From assembly GCA_947460915.1 (NCBI GenBank), contig CANHKJ010000224.1, forward strand, positions 1 to 5,252: 5,252 nucleotides of DNA. The letters are read 5' to 3'. Below, in pieces: positions 1 through 4,757 of this stretch (position 1 is the first letter of the stretch; every line of letters begins with the position of its first letter). This DNA is from Verrucomicrobiia bacterium. Its GTDB lineage: Bacteria; Verrucomicrobiota; Verrucomicrobiia; Verrucomicrobiales; Akkermansiaceae. Below the pieces are notes generated by a model. It was not told the DNA's origin. It did not search any database and saw only the letters and a list, made by a program, of their open reading frames with translations. The translations under genes were made by a program, and so were the position numbers.

Positions 1-337
1 CATCTAACGGTTACGTGCAAACACATACCTAGTCGGCTCACCAGATGTCGAAAGAATTCTTGTGAAGAATTTTTGCGTGAGCTCGCAGCTTCATAATTAT
101 CAATGATTTAGGCCGAAAAAATTTTCTCTGTCTGATTCTGAGAAGCAATAAAGAAATGTGAAGTAAGTTGACATTTGCTGAGAGCATTCCCACCAAAAAT
201 GCACGAGTTTTATATGAATCAATTTGTGGGACGGAGTGCACTAGTCGTGCCGTGATCACTTTCAGCGGAGACTGCGATTCTCCTAGCGCACAGGTGGAAG
301 TGGGCGGCCTGAGTGCGAAGTTCTCAACAGGCTGCAT
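1..337. other. Region with no supportable gene, downstream of smpB
   Basis: No recognisable protein or RNA gene is visible here. An open frame on the minus strand (337 down to 38) follows the smpB stop codon directly, but its 99-residue translation resembles no family I know and is rich in basic residues and leucine without protein-like organisation. A second frame on the plus strand (168-350, TTG start) overlaps it, and neither has a ribosome binding site. I looked for tmRNA, which often neighbours smpB, and for tRNA T-arms. There is no CCA-ended acceptor stem, no tmRNA 3' end and no ANDENYALAA-like tag. Small hairpins occur, such as GGAGA/TCTCC around 269-285 and GCAC/GTGC around 238-250, but none has a U-tract, so no intrinsic terminator for smpB can be called. 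An isolated TTGACA lies at 168-173 without a matching -10. Confidence 0.5.
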
Positions 338-799
338 TTACGCGCGCTGATTGAAGCGCGCCATTTCGCGTTGGGCTTCGCGGAGCTCAACGCGGTTTTT
401 CAAATCGTGGCGCTGGTCACCATGGGTTTTTCCTTTACCGACTCCGATCTCGACCTTGACCTTGCGATCTTTCCAATACATGCGCAAGAGCGGCAAAGAT
501 GCACCTTTGATCGAGGTCGCTTGATCGAGCTTCAAAATTTCGCGCTTGTGCAGGAGCAAACGGCGTGGACGTTTCGACTCATGCTGGAACCATAAAGATG
601 CAGTTTCCCATGGCTGAATATCGCAACCATACAAAAACAATTGTCCTCTCTCGACACGGGCAAAGGCATCCGAGATGTTGATCTTGCCAGCGCGAATGGA
701 TTTCACCTCGGTACCGCGTAGCTCAATGCCGGCCTCATATTTATCACTAATGTGAAAATCTCGGCCCGCCTTGCGGTTCGTAGCAATGTCAGCACTCAT
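338..799 (-). CDS. smpB: SsrA-binding protein SmpB (trans-translation factor)
   Basis: SmpB binds tmRNA and delivers it to stalled ribosomes, so that truncated proteins are tagged for degradation and ribosomes are released. The 153-residue product has the usual family length. The signature features are in order: NRKAGRDFHI (residues 8-17), YEAGIELRGTEVKSIRAGK (21-39, the core of the OB-fold that binds the tRNA-like domain), RPRRLLLHKREI (77-88) and the basic C-terminal tail, which becomes helical in the ribosomal decoding centre. The ATG at 799 is chosen because the protein starts at the normal family position. A GAGGA lies 12 bases upstream (816-812), a rather long spacing. It follows rpoZ after about 35 bases, suggesting one transcript. 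Odd point: the tail motif normally read as DKR is DQR here (128-130). A GCGCGC pair (342-347 and 356-361) could form a hairpin over the last codons, but no U-tract follows. Confidence 0.96.
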   Translation of the reverse strand: MSADIATNRKAGRDFHISDKYEAGIELRGTEVKSIRAGKINISDAFARVERGQLFLYGCDIQPWETASLWFQHESKRPRRLLLHKREILKLDQATSIKGASLPLLRMYWKDRKVKVEIGVGKGKTHGDQRHDLKNRVELREAQREMARFNQRA

Positions 800-834
800 G
801 CGCGGGCCATTTCCTCGATCCGGTCAGCCTGATC

Positions 835-1044
835 TCAAGCTTGCTCAGCAGGAAGTTCTTGGATCTTAATTTTGCCTTCGATGATCTCTGTGAGCGCAAT
901 GTCAGCAGCTCCCATGCTGGGCACGGTAGGGATCAAGGGAGCACGGCCACTGTTAAGTTGACGCACTCTTTTCGAGACGAGGTTGATCAACTTCTGTGGA
1001 TCGTCGATAATTTCTGCTGCTTTGTAAACGAGCTCACTTTTCAT
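835..1044 (-). CDS. rpoZ: DNA-directed RNA polymerase subunit omega
   Basis: Omega is the small subunit that clasps the beta-prime C-terminus and helps RNA polymerase assemble. Recognition rests on two conserved stretches: NLVSKRVRQLNSG, the helix containing the family's KR-rich core, and DIALTEIIEGKI near the C-terminus, matching the usual IALxEIxxGKI element. From the ATG at 1044 the product has 69 residues, starting MKSELVYKAAEII, which is where short omega proteins of this type normally begin. In-frame alternatives are ATG at 1110 (91 residues) and GTG at 1155 (106 residues). The extra residues are polar and proline-containing with no recognisable motif. None of the three starts has a strong Shine-Dalgarno; the GTG has only a weak AAGAGA/GGA context. 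The gene lies just upstream of smpB and is probably co-transcribed. The family call is firm; the start is uncertain. Confidence 0.85.
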   Translation of the reverse strand: MKSELVYKAAEIIDDPQKLINLVSKRVRQLNSGRAPLIPTVPSMGAADIALTEIIEGKIKIQELPAEQA

Positions 1045-1185
1045 AGGGAGTGCTGGGTAGCGGTTGTCGGACTTCGGTTGATCGAAAGGAATGATGTTGT
1101 CAGGTAACATATTCAGAAAAAAGTCAGACGAACTCGCGGACGGGTCAAAAACCACATTTCCGATCTCTTGGCAAGCCTTAAATGA

Positions 1186-1223
1186 AAAAAACGAGGAAAA
1201 ATCAGCGGAATCGCTCGTTTTTT
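1186..1223 (-). promoter_or_regulatory. Inverted repeat in rpoZ leader, possible attenuator or terminator
   Basis: AAAAAACGAG at 1186-1195 is the exact reverse complement of CTCGTTTTTT at 1214-1223, leaving an 18-base loop. Read on the minus strand, the transcript would carry an A-run, a short GC-containing stem and then a run of seven U, the outline of an intrinsic terminator. It lies upstream of every candidate rpoZ start. A smaller competing hairpin (AGCG/CGCT, 1204-1207 and 1212-1215) lies inside the larger loop and overlaps its left arm. The stem has only four non-A/U pairs and a large loop, so it is weak as a terminator. A binding-site dyad or A/T-tract element is equally possible. Confidence 0.3.
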
Positions 1224-1369
1224 AGACATTTGTTCATCGACCCAAGAAATCTCGGGCGATTTTCTGAGAAAAACCCATCTTCTTATCAATCGGGCCGTGA
1301 TGACAATGGAACGAAATTTTGAGCAGTACGCCTGCTTGTAAAGCGCTTGAATTTTGCTGCATTCGCGCC

Positions 1370-1397
1370 TTGGCAGATGAAAATTCTTCGGCATACT
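1370..1397 (+). promoter_or_regulatory. Candidate promoter placing transcription start at the ATG (leaderless)
   Basis: TTGGCA at 1370-1375 matches five of six bases of the sigma70 -35 consensus. CATACT at 1392-1397 matches four of six of the -10, with a 16-base spacer. Transcription would begin about six to eight bases after the -10, at about 1403-1405, which is the ATG at 1404. That gene has no Shine-Dalgarno, which fits a leaderless mRNA. The call rests on hexamer matching alone and could be chance. Confidence 0.3.
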
Positions 1398-1403
1398 CGC
1401 GCC

Positions 1404-2252
1404 ATGGCAAGTTCCAAACCAACAGCCGCTCCTTCTGCGAAGGTCGATCAAACGCAGCAACGCTCTCCTTTTGCGGGATGCGTGATCATGCTGATTCTGG
1501 CATCGGTGGCGCTTTTTCTGATCAGTGTATCGGCATACTCACTGTGGCAGCAAAACAAGGAGATCGGAAAATTCACGTCGCCGACACCCATGGAACTAAG
1601 CCCCGTGAGCATTGAGGGTAAAGAAGCCGAGCTGAATGCCTTGCATGCTCGCTTGACGGCATTTCGCAATAAAATCGTCGATCGCCCGAACGAATCCGCC
1701 GAGATCGCGCTCAACGTAACTGATCTGAACTTCATCCTCGCTACGGCAGCTCCGTTGCGCGATTACAAACCGTATTTTTTGGTCAAAGAGATTCGCGAGG
1801 GCCAATTAATCGCAGATCACTACCGCCCAATGAATGGAATGCCAGGCACGGATGAAAAGCGCTATCTCAATTCCATTGCTACGCTCAAACCGGTGCTGGC
1901 CGAGAAAACGCTTGTATTTCAGGTAGAGGCGCTCGATGTCGAAAAAGCCACAGTGCCTCGTCAATTCATCGCACAAATCCCGCCCTACCGTTTCGGTTTA
2001 GAGCAACAAAGTGACGCCATCTATGGCCCAGTGCTATCGGGACTGACGAGCATGGAGGCGAAACCCAATCAACTCATTTTGCGCCGCATCCCAGGGCAAG
2101 TGCCATCATCAACCGTGGCAAATGAAAAAGTGGACACAGCCATGCAGCGAATCATTCGAGTCCTCGTAGCCGGCTTAATCTTCCTGATCGGCCTCGGTGT
2201 TTTGCTATCCTTGCGCGCCAAGGCAAAAAGAGAAAAAACAGGAGCGGCATAA
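1404..2252 (+). CDS. Uncharacterised protein with two terminal membrane helices
   Basis: I do not recognise a family. From the ATG at 1404 the product is 282 residues. A short polar N-terminus (1-22) precedes a strong hydrophobic helix at about 24-47 (CVIMLILASVALFLISVSAY within it). A mixed alpha/beta-looking domain follows at about 50-248. A second hydrophobic helix (about 250-270, VLVAGLIFLIGLGVLL) is followed by a very basic tail RAKAKREK. By the positive-inside rule both ends should be cytoplasmic, with about 200 residues on the outer face. After the first helix, residues about 73-93 could form a short helical or coiled segment, and IALNVTDLNFILA (101-113) is an amphipathic stretch. There is no lipobox, signal peptidase site, catalytic motif or cysteine pair. 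Earlier in-frame starts exist (ATG 1377, TTG 1347) but also lack a ribosome binding site and only add basic residues. It appears monocistronic: about 150 bases separate it from ilvB. Confidence 0.8.
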   Translation: MASSKPTAAPSAKVDQTQQRSPFAGCVIMLILASVALFLISVSAYSLWQQNKEIGKFTSPTPMELSPVSIEGKEAELNALHARLTAFRNKIVDRPNESAEIALNVTDLNFILATAAPLRDYKPYFLVKEIREGQLIADHYRPMNGMPGTDEKRYLNSIATLKPVLAEKTLVFQVEALDVEKATVPRQFIAQIPPYRFGLEQQSDAIYGPVLSGLTSMEAKPNQLILRRIPGQVPSSTVANEKVDTAMQRIIRVLVAGLIFLIGLGVLLSLRAKAKREKTGAA

Positions 2253-2281
2253 TCAAGAAAAGGGCAAGTTCTTTCCAAAAA

Positions 2282-2395
2282 CGCAATTTTTGATGATAAA
2301 ATCGCAAAATAAACACACTCTTGCCGAAAAAATCGCAATTTTTGATTGCAACAATCATCAGAAAAGGCTATCATAGCCCCCGAACCGCAATTTTT
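2282..2395 (+). repeat. Three CGCAATTTTT boxes at exact 52-bp spacing upstream of ilvB
   Basis: CGCAATTTTT occurs at 2282-2291, 2334-2343 and 2386-2395, so successive copies are exactly 52 bp apart, about five turns of B-DNA. Copies one and two extend to 13 identical bases (CGCAATTTTTGAT) and are each preceded by A-runs. The 52-bp units are otherwise dissimilar (about 14 of the remaining 39 positions match), so this is not a simple recent tandem duplication. A fourth CGCAA core at 2303 lies 21 bp after the first and 31 bp before the second, also close to whole helical turns. The third copy ends seven bases before the ilvB ATG. This suggests protein sites on one face of the helix, or a curved-DNA element; the function is unknown. 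Confidence 0.6.
2346..2374 (+). promoter_or_regulatory. Candidate sigma70-type promoter of the ilvB operon
   Basis: TTGCAA at 2346-2351 (four of six matches to TTGACA) and TATCAT at 2369-2374 (five of six to TATAAT) are separated by the optimal 17 bases. Predicted transcription would start near 2381, about 22 bases before the ilvB ATG, giving a very short leader with no room for a long attenuator. The -35 lies within the dyad TGATTG-CAA-CAATCA (2343-2357). The -10 overlaps the dyad GGCTA-TCA-TAGCC (2366-2378). The two dyad centres are 22 bp apart, about two helical turns. Such dyads over the hexamers could be repressor operators. This is pattern matching only. Confidence 0.4.
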
Positions 2396-2402
2396 CCCTA
2401 TT

Positions 2403-4130
2403 ATGAGTAAAGAACAACTCGACGGCGCACAGGCGCTCATCAAAACACTCGACGAACTCGGCATCGAGTATGTCTTCGGCTATTCCGGCGGTGCCGCGCT
2501 CCCGATCTTCGATGCACTGGAGACAGTCAAGACCAACATGAAGTTCATCTTGGTCCGCCACGAGCAAGGCGCTGTGCACATGGCTGACGGCTACGCCCGC
2601 GCTACTGGCAAACCAGCTTGCGTCCTCGTAACCTCCGGCCCTGGTGCTGGAAATACGGTGACTGGTTTGATGACCGCGCAAATGGACTCCGTGCCGATGA
2701 TCGTGCTATGCGGTCAGCAGGTCACCTGGATGCTCGGCAAAGACGCTTTCCAAGAGGCTGACATTTTCGGCATCACCATGCCTTGCGTGAAGCACAATTT
2801 CTTGGTGAAAAAAACCAACGATCTTCCCAAAGTCGCTCGCGAGGCCTATCACATCGCTACCACGGGCCGCCCTGGCGTGGTCCTGATCGACGTTCCCAAG
2901 GACGTATCGCAATCCCCTTTCACCGGGGATATGGAGCCCGATATCGACCTTCCTGGCTACCATCCTGAAGAGGCATTTAACATTTGCCCGACAGCCATCG
3001 ATGAAGCACTGCAACTCATCGCCCAATCAAAACGCCCTGTGATCCTTGCGGGTCAAGGTGCAATGATCGCACGCGCCGCTGACGAATTGCTCTATTTCGC
3101 CGAAACGCTCAACGCTCCCGTGACGACCACACTGCTCGGCAAGGGGATCTTCCCTGAGACGCACAGACTCTCGCTCGGCATGATCGGCATGCACGGCACT
3201 GCCTATGCGAACAAAGCCATTTGCGAAGCGGATTTGATTTTTAACGTCGGCTCACGCTTTGATGACCGCATCATCGGCCAACCACACATGTTTGGTCGCA
3301 ATGCGAAAATCATCCACGTGGACATCGATGCCGCCGAAATGAACAAAATGATCCGCCCGGACATTCAGGTGATCGGCGATGCCAAAGCTGCACTCACCCA
3401 ACTAAACAAGCGCATTTCTCGTCTCGATACCACTGAGTGGAATGCGACACTTGATGGCTATCGCAAAAAGTTCCCGCTCAACTACAAAAAACAAGGCGGC
3501 CTGCGCATGCAGCAGGTCATCCAGGAGCTCTACAAGCAGACCAAAGGAAAAGCGATCGTATCCACAGACGTCGGTCAGCACCAGATGTGGGCGGCACAGT
3601 TTTTCCTCAACGATCGTCCTTACGAGTGGCTGTCCTCAGGTGGAGCCGGAACAATGGGCTTCGGTTTCCCTGCCGCGATTGGTGCGCAATTTGCTTGCCC
3701 TGACAAGACTTGCATCTCGATCTCCGGCGACGGTGGATTCCAGATGACATTGTTTGAGCTCGCCACCGCGGCGATTCACAAGCTGCCTGTCAAAATCGTC
3801 GTATTGAACAATCATTACCTCGGGATGGTTCGCCAGTGGCAAGAGCTTTTCTTCGACGATCGCCTTAGCGGAGTCGATCTCATCGGCAACCCTGACTTCT
3901 GCAAACTAGCTGCCGCCTATGGCATCCCGAGCGTCAACATCAAACGCCCGGCTGACGTGACTCGCATGATCAAAAAAGCCCTCGCCTACAACGATGGCCC
4001 GATCTTGATTCATGCCGAGTGCATCAAAACCGACAACGTTTTCCCGATGATTCCCGCCGGTGCCGCGCTCGAAGACATGCTCATTGAGCCACCGAAATAC
4101 AAGATGGCCAAACCAACTGGTTCCACGTGA
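2403..4130 (+). CDS. ilvB: Acetolactate (acetohydroxyacid) synthase, large catalytic subunit
   Basis: This ThDP- and FAD-dependent enzyme condenses two pyruvates to acetolactate (valine, leucine), or pyruvate and 2-ketobutyrate to acetohydroxybutyrate (isoleucine). The product is 575 residues, a normal length. The N-terminal pyrimidine-binding domain (about 1-170) carries the catalytic Glu54 in VRHEQGAVHMADGYARATGK and the TSGPGAGN loop (77-84). The central domain (about 190-340) has RFDDRIIG (285-292), typical of true AHAS. The C-terminal domain has the ThDP/Mg motif GDGGFQ (442-447) to NN (469-470). GMVRQW (474-479) ends in the Trp that favours 2-ketobutyrate and lines the herbicide site. 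These features argue against catabolic acetolactate synthase or other ThDP enzymes. The ATG at 2403 gives the family's usual start; upstream in-frame codons would run through the promoter. There is no Shine-Dalgarno. It ends in two consecutive TGA codons. ilvN follows after 60 bases. Confidence 0.97.
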   Translation: MSKEQLDGAQALIKTLDELGIEYVFGYSGGAALPIFDALETVKTNMKFILVRHEQGAVHMADGYARATGKPACVLVTSGPGAGNTVTGLMTAQMDSVPMIVLCGQQVTWMLGKDAFQEADIFGITMPCVKHNFLVKKTNDLPKVAREAYHIATTGRPGVVLIDVPKDVSQSPFTGDMEPDIDLPGYHPEEAFNICPTAIDEALQLIAQSKRPVILAGQGAMIARAADELLYFAETLNAPVTTTLLGKGIFPETHRLSLGMIGMHGTAYANKAICEADLIFNVGSRFDDRIIGQPHMFGRNAKIIHVDIDAAEMNKMIRPDIQVIGDAKAALTQLNKRISRLDTTEWNATLDGYRKKFPLNYKKQGGLRMQQVIQELYKQTKGKAIVSTDVGQHQMWAAQFFLNDRPYEWLSSGGAGTMGFGFPAAIGAQFACPDKTCISISGDGGFQMTLFELATAAIHKLPVKIVVLNNHYLGMVRQWQELFFDDRLSGVDLIGNPDFCKLAAAYGIPSVNIKRPADVTRMIKKALAYNDGPILIHAECIKTDNVFPMIPAGAALEDMLIEPPKYKMAKPTGST

Positions 4131-4190
4131 TGAATTGGTTCCCCATGATGCCATCTAACTTAAACTTCAATCTTGTAACTGAAAACTTCC

Positions 4191-4727
4191 ATGCAAACGA
4201 TCGTCACTACTGACACTCCCGTAGCTCCCTCTCCTGACCAAGCAGTGCACACCTTGTCCGTGCTCGTCAACAATCGCCCCGGCGTGTTGATGCGCATCTG
4301 CCAAGTCTTTGCGCGCCGCGGATTCAACATCGACAGTCTCGTCGTATCTCAAGGTCGTGACGCGAATTTCTCGCGCATGACCATCGGCATCGTCGGTGAT
4401 CCTGCCGGACTGGAGCAGATCATCAAGCAGGTAAACAAGCTTATCGACGTGATTCATTGCTTCGAGCACAATAGCGACAACGCCGTGGTGCGCGAATTAC
4501 TCATGATCAAGATCCAGTGCTCGCCTGCCGAGCGCTCACAGGCCCTTCAGATCGCCGAACACTTTAGTGGTCGTACCGTTGACCTGACTCCTACCAGTAT
4601 GATCGTCATGATCACTGGCGAGACCAGCAAAGCTGATGCAGCCATCACGATGTTCTCCCAATTCACCATCATCGAGACAGTCCGCACCGGAAAAGTCGTG
4701 ATGGCTCGGGGCGAGCAGCCTACGTGA
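4191..4727 (+). CDS. ilvN: Acetolactate synthase small regulatory subunit (ACT domain)
   Basis: This subunit activates IlvB and confers feedback inhibition, usually by valine. The product is 178 residues, close to the 160-180 typical of the long IlvN/IlvH type. After a variable N-terminus (1-18), an ACT domain spans about 19-92: LSVLVNNRPGVLMRI (22-36), then GFNIDSLVV (44-52), SRMTIGIVGD (61-70) and the VNKLIDV helix (81-87). Gly31 and Asn46 align with residues reported to matter for valine binding in E. coli IlvH (Gly14 and Asn29), so feedback inhibition is expected. The C-terminal ALS-interacting domain (about 99-172) includes RELLMIKI and an IIETVRTGKVVMARG ending. The ATG at 4191 is used because the next conserved sequence begins about 20 residues later. 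No Shine-Dalgarno is present, so translation may depend on coupling to ilvB. Confidence 0.96.
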   Translation: MQTIVTTDTPVAPSPDQAVHTLSVLVNNRPGVLMRICQVFARRGFNIDSLVVSQGRDANFSRMTIGIVGDPAGLEQIIKQVNKLIDVIHCFEHNSDNAVVRELLMIKIQCSPAERSQALQIAEHFSGRTVDLTPTSMIVMITGETSKADAAITMFSQFTIIETVRTGKVVMARGEQPT

Positions 4728-4757
4728 TTCATTTTCATTTTTCACCCCCGAACGATC

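Larger units (their letters stand above)
1045..1403. other. Divergent intergenic region between rpoZ and the membrane-protein gene
   Basis: This stretch must hold promoters for two divergent units, or the 5' part of rpoZ if its start is at 1155. Visible structure includes an inverted repeat with 10-bp perfect arms (1186-1195 and 1214-1223), a palindromic AAGCGCTT (1341-1348) and a promoter-like pair at 1370-1397 pointing right. On the minus strand a TTGATA (1289-1284) is a fair -35 hexamer, but the sequence 17 bases on (CAGAAA) is a poor -10, so I do not call that promoter. Open frames crossing the region on either strand look like chance translations. Confidence 0.5.

Noticed and set aside
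1..337. tmRNA (ssrA) or a tRNA next to smpB
   Set aside because: No acceptor stem with CCA, no tmRNA 3' T-arm and no tag-encoding stretch on either strand. The hairpin GGAGA-CTGCGAT-TCTCC has T-arm dimensions, but its loop does not fit TTCRANY.
168..350. 60-codon plus-strand ORF with a TTG start
   Set aside because: It overlaps the smpB end and another open frame, has no ribosome binding site or recognisable protein features, and its TTG is part of an isolated TTGACA.
1261..1289. Minus-strand rpoZ promoter at TTGATA
   Set aside because: The -35 is good, but the sequence 17 bases downstream (CAGAAA) matches only three of six -10 positions; shifting the spacer does not help.
1113..1460. 115-codon minus-strand ORF across the divergent intergenic region
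   Set aside because: The translation is rich in Arg, Phe and Trp without family resemblance, and it overlaps rpoZ and the membrane-protein gene in other frames; it is most likely a shadow.
2255..2291. Rho-independent terminator after the membrane-protein gene
   Set aside because: The only stems are AAGAA/TTCTT and AAAAA/TTTTT, all A/T pairs with no GC-rich stem; the T-run belongs to the phased repeat.
2282..2395. CRISPR array
   Set aside because: Only three 10-13 bp copies in non-coding DNA beside a promoter; repeats are too short and there are no cas genes.
4728..4757. Terminator between ilvN and the pyrophosphatase gene
   Set aside because: T-rich sequence is present, but no hairpin precedes it.
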